A stretch of DNA of 64,000 nucleotides from Mesorhizobium wenxiniae (GCF_002284535.1 NZ_NPKH01000016.1:248001-312000); one strand, 5' to 3'. Counted from the first letter of the stretch, positions 19,188-27,672 are shown. Notes: generated from the letters alone by a model not told the origin. Numbers and translations are program-made.

Positions 19188-19981
19188 GCTGGCGCTCCAT
19201 CGCGATAGGCGCTGGTGGCCGAACGAGCGCTGAATTTGCGGCCCACGATCAGGTTGACGACATCTTCGATATTGGTTTCGCCGATCAGCCGCTCGGCGAC
19301 GTTGCGTCCTTCGTACATGACCTGAATGCGGTCGCATACGAGGAACAGATCCTGAAGGCGGTGGGTGATCAGAATAACGCTGACGCCGCGGGCGCTCACT
19401 GCGCGGATCAGGTCGAGCACAGCCTCGACCTCGGCGACGGCAAGCGCTGCCGTCGGCTCATCCATAATCAGCACGGACGGCTCGAACGAGGCGGCGCGGC
19501 CGATCGCGATCGACTGCCGCTGTCCGCCGGACAGGTTCTCGACCTTGAGCCGCGTGTCGGCGATAACGATGCCGAGTCGATCGAGCATCTGGCGCGTCTG
19601 TTCGTGCATGCGCTTCTTGTCGAGAAAGGAAATGCCGGCGATGCGGCGGCGCGGCTCGCGGCCGAGAAAGAGATTGCCGGCGACATCGACCGTGTCGCAG
19701 AGCGACAGATCCTGATAGACCATCTCGACGCGCGCTGCACGCGAATCCGCCGGCGAGTTGAAGGTCACCGGCATGCCATCGATCTCGATCGTGCCGGCAT
19801 CGGGAACCACCGCCCCCGACAGCACCTTGCTCAATGTCGACTTTCCCGCGCCATTGTCGCCGACCAGTCCCAGGACCTCGCCCGGCTTCAGCACCAGCGA
19901 CACATCATCGAGCGTCTGGATGGCGTTGTAGCGCTTTGAGATGCCGCTCATCCGCACCCGATAGGTCTCGCCACTGCTCAT
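19184..19981 (-). CDS. sugar ABC transporter ATP-binding protein
   Basis: This is a single-domain ABC ATPase of 265 residues, in contrast to the double-domain RbsA/XylG type. It has Walker A GDNGAGKST, signature LSGGQRQSIAIGRA, Walker B VLIMDEPTAAL and switch His in LITHRL. It probably acts as a homodimer with the downstream permease, as in the FrcA-type rhizobial fructose system. The start is taken at MSSGETY, 75 bases after the binding-protein stop; 22 further upstream codons look non-coding. Confidence 0.9.
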   Translation of the reverse strand: MSSGETYRVRMSGISKRYNAIQTLDDVSLVLKPGEVLGLVGDNGAGKSTLSKVLSGAVVPDAGTIEIDGMPVTFNSPADSRAARVEMVYQDLSLCDTVDVAGNLFLGREPRRRIAGISFLDKKRMHEQTRQMLDRLGIVIADTRLKVENLSGGQRQSIAIGRAASFEPSVLIMDEPTAALAVAEVEAVLDLIRAVSARGVSVILITHRLQDLFLVCDRIQVMYEGRNVAERLIGETNIEDVVNLIVGRKFSARSATSAYRDGAPA

Positions 19982-20056
19982 CTTGGATCCCACGGGATTT
20001 GCAAAGTGTCCGCAGCGTAGCCTCAAGCGGCGCCGCGGACCGGTCATCGACGCAGT

Positions 20057-20995
20057 TTACTGGAACATCGCGCGGTATTGCTCGACATTCTCCTTGGTTA
20101 CGATCGTCACCGGAATATTGATGATCGGGTCGACCGTTTCGCCCTTCTTGAGCTTGGTCAATGCTTCGACAGCGGCCTTGCCTTCGCCGGCAGGGTCCTG
20201 CTGGACGACCGCCACCACCCAACCATCGTCAATGCCCTGAATGACCTGCTTGGTCAGGTCCCAGCCGAACACCTTGACGTCGCCGGTGCGGCCTTGGCTG
20301 GTTACGGCCGAAACAGCGCCGAGCAACGCCGGCTCGCCGGTCGCATATAGCGTCGTCATGTCCGGATTGGCGGTCATCAAATTCTCCGAAGCGCTCATTG
20401 CGGTCTCCTGAACATTCTGGCCGTCGACCGTGTCGAGGAAGGTGATCGCCAAGCCGCTGTCGGTGACCGCCTTCTTGAAACCGTCGAGCCGCTGGTTCTG
20501 GATGTACGAATTAAGCGCGCCGACAATGCCGATCTTGGCAGTGCCGCCCATCTCCGACTTGACATAGTCCGCGTAGAATTTGCCGATATCCTCGCCAGCC
20601 TTGGCGTTGTCGACACCGATGAACGCAACGTTGTCGCCGTCGGGAATCTGCGCGTCGATGGCGATCACGGGGATGCCGGCCGCCTTCGCGGCGGTGATTG
20701 CAGGCTTGACGCCGTTCACGTCGATGGCGACTAAAATGATGCCGTCGACTTTCTGTGTGATATAGTTCTCGATCGCGTCATTTTGCGCGCTCGGCACGTT
20801 GTTGGCATTGAAGATGACCAGCTTGGCGCCTGCGGCGTCGGCGGCCTTCTGCGCGCCCTCATTGATCTGGTTGAAGAACAGGGCCTGCTGGTTGATGTTG
20901 ACGAGAGCGAACGTATCGGCGAACGCCGATCCCATCGCGGTCGAGCAAATGGCGATGACGGCGGCGCAACGGAAGAGAAGTTTGAACGGACGCAT
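20057..20995 (-). CDS. periplasmic sugar-binding protein of ABC importer
   Basis: This 312-residue type I periplasmic-binding protein (Peripla_BP_4, RbsB-like) has a signal peptide of about 26 residues ending GSAFA. The mature part follows the RbsB layout: FFNQINEGAQKAADAAGAKL, VDGIILVAIDVNGVKPAITAAKAAGIPVIAID, VAFIGVDN and KVFGWDL. Such proteins capture monosaccharides or small polyols. It is the first gene of the catabolic unit, and the spacing of 118 bases from the regulator holds a promoter-operator. The ligand is unknown. Confidence 0.9.
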   Translation of the reverse strand: MRPFKLLFRCAAVIAICSTAMGSAFADTFALVNINQQALFFNQINEGAQKAADAAGAKLVIFNANNVPSAQNDAIENYITQKVDGIILVAIDVNGVKPAITAAKAAGIPVIAIDAQIPDGDNVAFIGVDNAKAGEDIGKFYADYVKSEMGGTAKIGIVGALNSYIQNQRLDGFKKAVTDSGLAITFLDTVDGQNVQETAMSASENLMTANPDMTTLYATGEPALLGAVSAVTSQGRTGDVKVFGWDLTKQVIQGIDDGWVVAVVQQDPAGEGKAAVEALTKLKKGETVDPIINIPVTIVTKENVEQYRAMFQ

Positions 20996-21062
20996 TTACG
21001 GTTCCCCTTGCTTGCGGGCCAAACCTGTTCGGCTGGTCCCATTGGTGCTTAGGCACGAGGCA

Positions 21063-21091
21063 AACATTCAAGAGACTTGAATATTTGTCAA
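21063..21091 (-). promoter_or_regulatory. promoter with operator-like inverted repeat for the sugar operon
   Basis: On the minus strand, TTGACA (21091-21086) is followed after 17 bases by AATGTT (21068-21063), a good -35 and a weak -10. A perfect 7+3+7 inverted repeat ATTCAAG-AGA-CTTGAAT (21066-21082) fills the spacer. It sits about 70-87 bases upstream of the binding-protein ATG and directly after the XRE-cupin regulator gene. A repressor bound here would block RNA polymerase. That the upstream regulator binds it is inference. Confidence 0.55.
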
Positions 21092-21113
21092 CGAATTTGA
21101 TCTCTGAGCGCCG

Positions 21114-21740
21114 TCAGAACGTCGCCGGCGTGTTGACCCAGAAAATGCTGGCTCTCTCCTTGCCGATGTTGCGGTAATGGTGCGGCAGCTCCGACCTGAA
21201 CACGAACGCATCGCCAGTGGCGAGATCATGGCTCTTGCCATCGACGATCAGCTTGATCCGGCCAGCGAGCACATAGCCGACTTCCTCGCCGACGTGCTGG
21301 ATGGGGCCTTCGCTCTCGCCGTCCGCCTCGATATGATGGATATTGCACTGCAGCAGGTGACCGGGCGAATACGGAATGATGCGCTCAAGCGAAATGCCCT
21401 CGCCGCGCCTCAGCGCGTCGAGCGAGATCAATGGCCGCGCGCCTGCGCGGAACACGATCGCCTCGTCGTCGTCGACCTGTTCGAACATCCAGCCGATATT
21501 GGTCCCCAGAACTTCGACCAGGCGGTGAAGCATGGGCAGGGATGGCGAAGCCTTGCCGTTCTCGATCTTGGACAAAAGGCTTTCAGAGCAGTTCGCAGCT
21601 GTCGCCAGCGTCTTCAGCGTCATGCCCCGTGTCTGCCGGGCGAGGCGCAACCGCGTTCCAAGCCGCGCGGCATTTACGGTGGCGTCCGCTTCAGACTCTG
21701 GCCGTCGCCGATCGATTTTGTTCATCCGTTCGCCAACCAT
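21114..21740 (-). CDS. XRE-family transcriptional regulator with C-terminal cupin
   Basis: This 208-residue regulator has an N-terminal Cro/C1 helix-turn-helix at about residues 28-85 (LRLARQTRGMTLKTLATAANCSESLLSKIENGKASPS split by its turn). A C-terminal double-stranded beta-helix cupin (about 125-205, ending with GDAFVFRSELPHHYRN) may bind the effector. Members such as PuuR and SutR control small-molecule catabolism. It is first in the minus-strand cluster, so it most likely controls the importer and catabolic genes, probably through the palindrome at 21066-21082. The start may be ATG 21740 or the in-frame ATG at 21725. Confidence 0.85.
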   Translation of the reverse strand: MVGERMNKIDRRRPESEADATVNAARLGTRLRLARQTRGMTLKTLATAANCSESLLSKIENGKASPSLPMLHRLVEVLGTNIGWMFEQVDDDEAIVFRAGARPLISLDALRRGEGISLERIIPYSPGHLLQCNIHHIEADGESEGPIQHVGEEVGYVLAGRIKLIVDGKSHDLATGDAFVFRSELPHHYRNIGKERASIFWVNTPATF

Positions 21741-22042
21741 TCAACAGTCATGGGACAACTGTCGCGCGAGCAAAAGACAGCGGCGACCGATTTGCAAGCG
21801 ATGATTTGTCAATTTCGACGCTGCAGTGCCTCGACCAGTCTTGATAGCACGGATAAAGCAACTCAGCGGCAAACACTCGCCCTTCTATGGCGACATCGGC
21901 CGTCCCCCGATCAACCCAGCGCTGACTGGAACAAAAAGCGTTCCTGCATTGTTCTCCAACCGTCCTGATGTTCGACGGCTGGTTCATACGCCGGCCAGGG
22001 GCAATCCTCGCGGCAGGCGCTTGGCCGGCACGCGAAGAAGGG
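21741..22042. other. divergent intergenic region between regulator and NDUFA9-like gene
   Basis: About 300 bases contain no supported gene. A TTGACA (minus strand, 21812-21807) followed by AAT resembles the -35 of the operon promoter at 21086-21091, but I see no convincing -10. Short open frames here read as random sequence. Confidence 0.4.
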
Positions 22043-22981
22043 ATGGCGATGGATCCAGACGATCTCAACACGGAACGGATCGCCACTGTGTTCGGCGGAA
22101 CAGGCTTTCTCGGGCGCAGGATCGTGAAGCGCCTCCTTGAAAGAGGCTTCACGGTCCGCGCCGCATCCCGCCACCCGGCTCGTGTGGGCCCGGTCTTTTC
22201 TTCGACTGCAAGGATGCCCGAAGCCGTCGAGGCGGATATATTGGATGCGTCCTCGATCGGCTCGGCCATTGCCGGATCACAGGCGGTCGTGAATGCTGTC
22301 AGTCTTTATGTCGAGCAGGGCGCGCAGACGTTTGAACGCGTGCATGTGAAAGCTGCCGCTGATCTCGCCGCTGCGTCGCGCGATGGCGGGGTAGACCGGT
22401 TCGTCCAGATTTCGGGGATCGGCTCCGATCCTCAATCGGATTCGAAATATATTGGGGCACGTGGGCGCGGAGAAGAGGCGGTGGCGAGCGCATTTCCCGG
22501 CGCCTTCATTGTTCGTCCCGCCGTCATGACAGGACCTGACGACGTTTTCCTCACGACGATTGTGAGGCTGATACGTCTCCTGCCGGTCTATCCGCTGTTC
22601 GGCGATGGTGGCACACGGCTTCAGCCGGTCTATGTGGCAGACGTCGCAGAAGCAGTGGGCCGGCTTATCGACGGGCGAAACCACAAGGGCTCATTTACAC
22701 TCGAATTCGGTGGCCCGCGCATCTACACCTATAAGGAACTGCTGCGGGAGATCGCCCGACAGCTCGGTACCCACATCAGGCTGATGCCGGTGCCGTTTGC
22801 GGCGTGGGGCGCCTTGGCCGGCGTCGCGGAACTCCTTCCGGCCGCGCCCATAACGCGCAACCAGGTCGATCTTATGCGGCACGACAATGTGGCAGCAATC
22901 GGCGCGCCTGGCCTGAAGGAACTCGACATCGAGCCGCGGGGCATCGAGGAGGTGATCCGCTTGATCGATCGGCGCGCGTGA
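22043..22981 (+). CDS. NAD(P)-binding atypical SDR, complex I NDUFA9-like
   Basis: This 312-residue protein has a Rossmann motif GGTGFLGRRIVKRLLERGF near the N-terminus and the layout of atypical short-chain dehydrogenases related to complex I accessory subunit NDUFA9. It includes QISGIGSDPQSDSKYI and RPAVMTGPDDVFL, and lacks the catalytic YxxxK of classical enzymes. Members are ubiquinone- or flavin-linked assembly factors or quinone-related reductases; the role here is unknown. The ATG at 22043 follows GAAGAAGG, and the frame upstream is less convincing. The next gene on the same strand is a small Cys-rich protein. Confidence 0.75.
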   Translation: MAMDPDDLNTERIATVFGGTGFLGRRIVKRLLERGFTVRAASRHPARVGPVFSSTARMPEAVEADILDASSIGSAIAGSQAVVNAVSLYVEQGAQTFERVHVKAAADLAAASRDGGVDRFVQISGIGSDPQSDSKYIGARGRGEEAVASAFPGAFIVRPAVMTGPDDVFLTTIVRLIRLLPVYPLFGDGGTRLQPVYVADVAEAVGRLIDGRNHKGSFTLEFGGPRIYTYKELLREIARQLGTHIRLMPVPFAAWGALAGVAELLPAAPITRNQVDLMRHDNVAAIGAPGLKELDIEPRGIEEVIRLIDRRA

Positions 22982-23089
22982 CGCCGGCTCGCGCTCGTCT
23001 CCTGCTAATGACTCTACGATCCTGACGGGAACCTGTCGCCATGCGGCGGGTTGGTCGAGCTTGAGCCAATGAAGAAGAAGGAAAGAACT

Positions 23090-23326
23090 ATGGCCAGATG
23101 CGGTCAATGCGGGAATGACTACGACAAGGCTTTCGAAGTGAAGCTGGCTGAGGAAACCTATACGTTCGACAGCTTCGAATGCGCGATCCACAAACTTGCG
23201 CCGCTCTGCCCGCATTGCGGGTGCCGGATCATCGGACATGGCGTCGAACAAGGTGACATTATCTACTGCTGCGCACATTGCGCCGCGGAGGAAGGTGCAA
23301 GCGCACTGACCGATCGCGCACCTTGA
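23090..23326 (+). CDS. small Cys-rich metallothionein-like / zinc-ribbon protein
   Basis: This 78-residue protein has cysteine pairs C4xxC7 (CGQC), C38xxCxC43 (CPHCGC) and C54-C55xxC58 (CCAHC), plus C29 and several His residues. This resembles proteins annotated as prokaryotic metallothionein-related, with the FDSFECAIHKLAPLC segment as hallmark. It probably binds zinc or another soft metal, with a buffering or regulatory role. The start is the ATG of MARCGQC, preceded by GAAAGAA. It lies about 110 bases after the NDUFA9-like gene and 175 before the SLC13 permease. Confidence 0.7.
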   Translation: MARCGQCGNDYDKAFEVKLAEETYTFDSFECAIHKLAPLCPHCGCRIIGHGVEQGDIIYCCAHCAAEEGASALTDRAP

Positions 23327-23501
23327 TGCAACGCTGCTAGGATGGCCCCCAAGAGGCAGGACCATCGCCGACACGGGCTTGTTCGCAAGCATGGAAGCTC
23401 AGCATCTAGAACCGTGTTAGCAAAACCGTGATCAGCGAAGGCAACAAAAGGGCGGTTTGGCCGTTCTGATCAGCCGCATTAGCGGCGGAGCATCCGAAGA
23501 C

Positions 23502-25274
23502 ATGACTACGCCGCAAATTCTGTCGTTCGCCGTCATCTTCGTGATGATGGCGGCGCTCGTTTGGGGTCGGTATCGATATGATCTGGTCGCAGCCGCGGCA
23601 CTGTTGCTTGCACTCGCGGTTGGCATCGTGCCTTTTGACGAGGCCTTCAGCGGGTTCAGCGACGATATCGTGGTCATTGTCGGCAGTGCCCTGCTGGTGA
23701 GCGCAGGCATAGCCCGCTCGGGCATCATGGAAATCGCCATCAAGCGCTTTGTTCCCAACCTATCGGGCGTTCGGTCGCAATTGGCGCTGCTGGTGATCGT
23801 GGTCACGATCCTGTCTGCCTTTGTAAAGAATATCGGTGCGCTCGCTATCATGATTCCGATCGCCTTCCAGTTCGCGCGCCGGTCGAGCGTTTCACCCTCG
23901 ATATTCCTGATGCCTATGGCGTTCGGATCACTGCTCGGCGGGCTCATGACGCAGGTGGGAACATCTCCCAATATCGTTGTGTCCCGTGTGCGGGAGGAGC
24001 TGACCGGCACCGCCTTCACAATGTTCGACTTTACACCTGTTGGAGCCGCCCTAGCCGCCGCCGGAACGATCTTCCTGCTGCTTTTCTATTGGCTGTTACC
24101 GGTGCGCGAAAAGCTCGGCGGTTCGCTGAATGAGGCCATCGCCATCAAGAATTACCTGACAGAGGCCCGAATTGTCAGCGAATCCACGGTGCTTGGGAAA
24201 ACCGTCGCAGACCTCATTAAGCTGTCCGGCGGCGATGCTATCGTGACGTCGATCCTGCGCAACCGGACTATGCGGATGACACCACTGCCCGATGTTGTCC
24301 TCAAAGCGAACGACATCCTGCTGCTCGAGGGCGACCCAGAGGCGCTGGATCGCCTTGTCTCGCAGGGCAAGCTCAGCGTCACGGGCGATAGGGTCGGCAG
24401 TGACGACACGGCCAGCGAGATGATCGCTATCGAAGCCGTGATCGGTGAAAGCTCCCCTTTGATCGGCTGGTCAGCCCAGCGCCTTGCCCTTTACGACCGC
24501 TTCAATGTCAACCTCCTGGCTGTCAGCCGTCACGGCGAGCGCCTCGACCGTAGGCTGGCCGAAATCCAGCTAAGGCTCGGTGATGTCATCGTGTTGCAGG
24601 GCAATGCAGCGACGATACCCGAGATACTGCGTGAACTCGGCTGCCTGCCGCTGGCAGAACGGGCTATCCTGCTTGGTAGCGTGCGCAAGGGTATCGTGCC
24701 GGTAACGATCCTTGCTCTCGCTATGTTGGCGACTGCGTTTGGGCTGCTCCCCGTCTCCGTCGCGTTCTTTGCGGCCGCGGTCGGAATGGTGCTTTTCAGG
24801 GTCATTCCGGTCCGGGACGTCTACCAATCGCTGGATGGTCCAATCCTCATCATGCTCGCCCTTCTCATTCCAGTGAGCGATTCGCTACGCAGTACAGGGG
24901 CCACAGGAGTAATAGCCGGCGAGCTTGCCAGACTGGGCACCGTTCTTCCGGCGGCCGGCGCATTGATGCTCATCCTTGTCGCTGCCATGGCCGTTACACC
25001 ATTCCTCAACAATGCCGCCACCGTTCTGGTCATGGCGCCTATCGCCGCCGAGTTCGCCGGCGATCTCGGCTACAGGCCGGAAGCATTTCTGATGGCGGTC
25101 GCCATTGGCGCCGGCTGCGATTTTCTCACCCCGATCGGCCACCAGTGCAACACGCTCGTCATGGGGCCGGGCGGCTACCGCTTCAGCGATTATCCACGTC
25201 TGGGACTGCCGCTATCGTTCCTCGTCGTCATCGTTGCTGTGCCGATGCTAATGATCGTATGGCCAATGAACTGA
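23502..25274 (+). CDS. SLC13-type anion permease with two TrkA-C domains
   Basis: This 590-residue membrane transporter of the DASS/SLC13 or ArsB-like superfamily has an N-terminal membrane half, then two cytoplasmic TrkA-C-like domains (about 205-295 and 305-395; VLKANDILLLEGDPEAL and LRLGDVIVLQGNAATI), then a second membrane half. The NIGA(L/T) re-entrant motifs are visible as VKNIGALAIMIPIA and FLNNAATVLVMAPIA. The DCT-like QVGTSPNIVVS and TPIGHQCNTLVMGPGGY loops mark the substrate site. Substrates of relatives include sulfate, dicarboxylates and organic anions. The start is MTTPQIL after GGAG. Confidence 0.88.
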   Translation: MTTPQILSFAVIFVMMAALVWGRYRYDLVAAAALLLALAVGIVPFDEAFSGFSDDIVVIVGSALLVSAGIARSGIMEIAIKRFVPNLSGVRSQLALLVIVVTILSAFVKNIGALAIMIPIAFQFARRSSVSPSIFLMPMAFGSLLGGLMTQVGTSPNIVVSRVREELTGTAFTMFDFTPVGAALAAAGTIFLLLFYWLLPVREKLGGSLNEAIAIKNYLTEARIVSESTVLGKTVADLIKLSGGDAIVTSILRNRTMRMTPLPDVVLKANDILLLEGDPEALDRLVSQGKLSVTGDRVGSDDTASEMIAIEAVIGESSPLIGWSAQRLALYDRFNVNLLAVSRHGERLDRRLAEIQLRLGDVIVLQGNAATIPEILRELGCLPLAERAILLGSVRKGIVPVTILALAMLATAFGLLPVSVAFFAAAVGMVLFRVIPVRDVYQSLDGPILIMLALLIPVSDSLRSTGATGVIAGELARLGTVLPAAGALMLILVAAMAVTPFLNNAATVLVMAPIAAEFAGDLGYRPEAFLMAVAIGAGCDFLTPIGHQCNTLVMGPGGYRFSDYPRLGLPLSFLVVIVAVPMLMIVWPMN

Positions 25275-25550
25275 TGTGCGGCGGACGGATCAATCCTGCT
25301 CGAGCTTTAGCTACCGATTTCGAGAAGGATAAGCCGCGATAGCGCCTCCGCATATGGCCGCGGGTCGCCGCCGACGGTGATCTGCCTTAGGGCGCGGACA
25401 GCGGCTCTATGTCCGTGCTACGATTGCGTCGGTCGAACGACGCGTTGGGAAGCATATGGCGAGCGAATATTGGGTAAGGAGGGGTGCCTGTTTGTGCTCG
25501 GGTTGGAAGCATGTTGGCGCTTCGAACATGCCGTCAACGGCTTAAGCCAC

Positions 25551-26819
25551 ATGCAATCCAATGCCCTCCTCTTGGCGGTTTTTGGAGCAATCGTGCTCCT
25601 CACGGCCTGGCTACCCCTGTTTCTTAGGAAGCTTCCGGTTTCGCTGCCAATGGTTTGCATCGGGATCGGGGTTCTTTTGGTTTGGTCGCCATTCTCTCCG
25701 CTCGTAGGGGTGAACCCACTCGAGAACCGGATACTAACCGAGCGCCTCACAGAGTCGGTTATCATCGTCGCCCTGATGGGGGCAGGCCTGAAGCTGGACC
25801 GGCCGGTGAGTTGGCGGGGTTGGGAGCCGTCATGGCGCCTTCTCGGCATCGCCATGCCTCTGACGGTCGCAGGAATTGCATTTCTCGGCTGGTCAATTCT
25901 CGGGCTTGGCCTTGCTGCCGCACTTCTGCTTGGGGCTGCTCTCGCGCCTACTGATCCTGTTCTGGCAAGCGACATACAGGTTGGTCCACCTCAATCCGGC
26001 AAGGAGGATGATGTGCGTTTTGCTCTCACCTCCGAGGCCGGGCTCAATGATGGAGCGGCGTTTCCGTTCGTCTATCTCGCCATCGCAATTGCGCTGTCCA
26101 GTGCGTCCGGCGAGCCTTTCTTCACACGCTGGCTCGCCGTTGACGTTCTCTGGAAGATCGCCGCAGGCGTTGGCATCGGATGGCTGGGCGGAAAAGTTAT
26201 GGGCTACCTTACGTTTCATCTGCCAAAACGGTCGGGTTTGTCAGAGACGAGAGACGGCTTCGTTGCGCTCGGTATCACTTGCCTTGCGTACGGCTCGACC
26301 GAAATGCTTCACGGCTACGGCTTCCTTGCGGTGTTCGTCGCGGCCGTTGCGCTACGGTCTGTCGAACGCCAGCACGAGTATCATGAGAGCTTGCACGACT
26401 TCGCGGAGCAGATTGAGCGATTGCTGATGATGGTCCTGCTGGTCTGCTTTGGGGCAGCCATCGCAGAAGGGTCGATTTTTGGCGCCTTGAGTTGGCAGGT
26501 GATCGTCACGACCGCCTTGGTGCTTTTCGTTGTGCGCCCGCTCGCGGCGTGGGTTGGGCTAATCGGATTTCAGACGTCATCACGCGAAAAGGCCGTGATT
26601 GCTTTTTTTGGAATACGCGGCCTTGGATCGTTCTACTACCTCGCATTTGCACTTGGGCAGGCTGAATTCGAGGGTGCGACAATTCTTTGGGTAACCGTCT
26701 GCTTCGCCGTTCTGAGTTCAATTGTTATGCATGGCGTTATGGTGACCCCGGTCATGCACCAGTTGGACCGCGGCCGACCACGCTCTTGGCTGAGGATGCC
26801 CCGAACTCGGCCCAGGTAG
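25551..26819 (+). CDS. CPA1-type Na+/H+ antiporter
   Basis: This 422-residue cation:proton antiporter of the NhaP-like group has about 12 membrane segments. The ion-site motif APTDPVLASD (about residues 130-139) and SEAGLNDGAAFPF are characteristic. A C-terminal FFGIRGLGSFYYLAFALGQA segment also fits the family. The start MQSNALLL has no obvious Shine-Dalgarno sequence; the open frame extends 58 codons further up with atypical composition. The base composition is noticeably lower in GC than the core genes to the left. It is likely used for pH or salt homeostasis. Confidence 0.85.
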   Translation: MQSNALLLAVFGAIVLLTAWLPLFLRKLPVSLPMVCIGIGVLLVWSPFSPLVGVNPLENRILTERLTESVIIVALMGAGLKLDRPVSWRGWEPSWRLLGIAMPLTVAGIAFLGWSILGLGLAAALLLGAALAPTDPVLASDIQVGPPQSGKEDDVRFALTSEAGLNDGAAFPFVYLAIAIALSSASGEPFFTRWLAVDVLWKIAAGVGIGWLGGKVMGYLTFHLPKRSGLSETRDGFVALGITCLAYGSTEMLHGYGFLAVFVAAVALRSVERQHEYHESLHDFAEQIERLLMMVLLVCFGAAIAEGSIFGALSWQVIVTTALVLFVVRPLAAWVGLIGFQTSSREKAVIAFFGIRGLGSFYYLAFALGQAEFEGATILWVTVCFAVLSSIVMHGVMVTPVMHQLDRGRPRSWLRMPRTRPR

Positions 26820-27085
26820 GCAAGACACGAGCGGCAGATGGATCAGTGGCACCAAGTCAGTTGTGACGATCCAAGCATCTAAAGTAGTCGACCTGAGTTG
26901 AATGGCCGTTGCCGATGCGCTGGCGGAGAGAGCGCTGGAATCACCGCAGGGAACGGCGCAATGAGATTTATATTTTTGGCAGCTACAGACGCTGTCGAAA
27001 TAATGGGACTATTGTTGATCTCGACAACTGCACTGCACGGTTGTCTTAAAGGTGAACTAAGCTGTTGGTTTCATTATCAGATGAC

Positions 27086-27160
27086 TGGCTGGGGCGCCAG
27101 GATTCGAACCTGGGATTGTCGGTACCAAAAACCGATGCCTTACCACTTGGCTACGCCCCA
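27086..27160 (-). tRNA. tRNA-Gln (anticodon UUG)
   Basis: Read on the minus strand, the 75-base gene forms a cloverleaf. The acceptor stem is TGGGGCG/CGCCCCA with discriminator G and encoded CCA. The D-arm contains AGCCAAGTGGTAAGGC, the anticodon stem TCGGT/ACCGA encloses loop TTTTGGT (anticodon TTG), and the T-arm is GGTTCGAATCC. Its promoter is visible upstream. A short frame drawn across this locus on the plus strand is not a gene. Confidence 0.95.
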
Positions 27161-27220
27161 ACAGCGGGAACATGCCCGCTGTGCGCGCGGCCTTATAGGA
27201 CGAGCCGACGGAAAGCTCAA
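27161..27220 (-). promoter_or_regulatory. tRNA-Gln promoter and leader hairpin
   Basis: On the minus strand TTGAGC (27220-27215), a 17-base spacer and TATAAG (27197-27192) make a strong sigma-70-type promoter about 30 bases before the tRNA. The predicted leader contains a perfect 8-bp inverted repeat ACAGCGGG/CCCGCTGT (27161-27182) that abuts the mature 5' end, likely a processing hairpin for the pre-tRNA. Confidence 0.65.
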
Positions 27221-27308
27221 TGCCGAGAATAGCAAGTGCGCGGGACTGATCCACCGGTTCCCGCAGATTGGCGTTCGCATATCATCGTCTGCTGTCGAGC
27301 GATGGCGT

Positions 27309-27653
27309 CTATTCACCCCAGACGGCCATTTCATTGCCGGCCGGATCGACGAAATGAAACCGCCTGCCACCAGGGAATGAGAAAATCGGCTTGACGATCG
27401 TGCCGCCGGCATTTTCGACGGCGCTTAGGGTTTCTTCCAAATCCTCGGAATAAAGCAGAGGAAGCGGCTTGGCGGGCGCTTCGCCGGCATCAGCCTGGAA
27501 GCCACCGTCAAGACCTTCCGAAAAGGCCGAATAGGTCGGCCCGTAGTCGGGGAACGACCAGCAAAAGGCGGCGCTGTAGAAAGCCTTGAGCCTATCCAGC
27601 GTTCCACCAGTTGCCGGCATTTCCAGATAATCGAGTTTTCCGGTCAGTTTCAC
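27309..27653 (-). CDS. VOC (glyoxalase/bleomycin-resistance) superfamily protein
   Basis: This 114-residue single-domain VOC protein has two beta-alpha-beta-beta-beta modules. LDYLEMPATGGTLDRLKAFYSAAF opens the first, in two parts around the Gly-Gly, and RRFHFVDPAGNEMAVW closes the second. Such proteins bind metals or small hydrophobic molecules, and the substrate cannot be assigned. The only start is a GTG at 27653, and its Shine-Dalgarno region is occupied by a run of 12 G on the coding strand, so translation may depend on that tract. Confidence 0.8.
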   Translation of the reverse strand: MKLTGKLDYLEMPATGGTLDRLKAFYSAAFCWSFPDYGPTYSAFSEGLDGGFQADAGEAPAKPLPLLYSEDLEETLSAVENAGGTIVKPIFSFPGGRRFHFVDPAGNEMAVWGE

Positions 27654-27660
27654 GGTGTTA

Positions 27661-27672
27661 CCCCCCCCCCCC
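27661..27672. repeat. C12 homopolymer tract in the leader of the VOC gene
   Basis: Twelve consecutive C (G12 on the VOC coding strand) occur 8-19 bases upstream of the GTG start, immediately followed by GGGG on the plus strand. Tracts of this length are prone to slippage and to sequencing or assembly error. The run overlaps the position expected for the ribosome-binding site. Confidence 0.8.

Noticed and set aside
27086..27160. attachment-site duplication of the tRNA-Gln 3' end
   Set aside because: Scanning the left neighbourhood to about 21 kb showed no second copy of the T-arm/acceptor sequence.
26898..27380. 160-codon plus-strand frame across tRNA-Gln
   Set aside because: It runs through the tRNA and the antisense of the VOC gene and has no recognisable domain.
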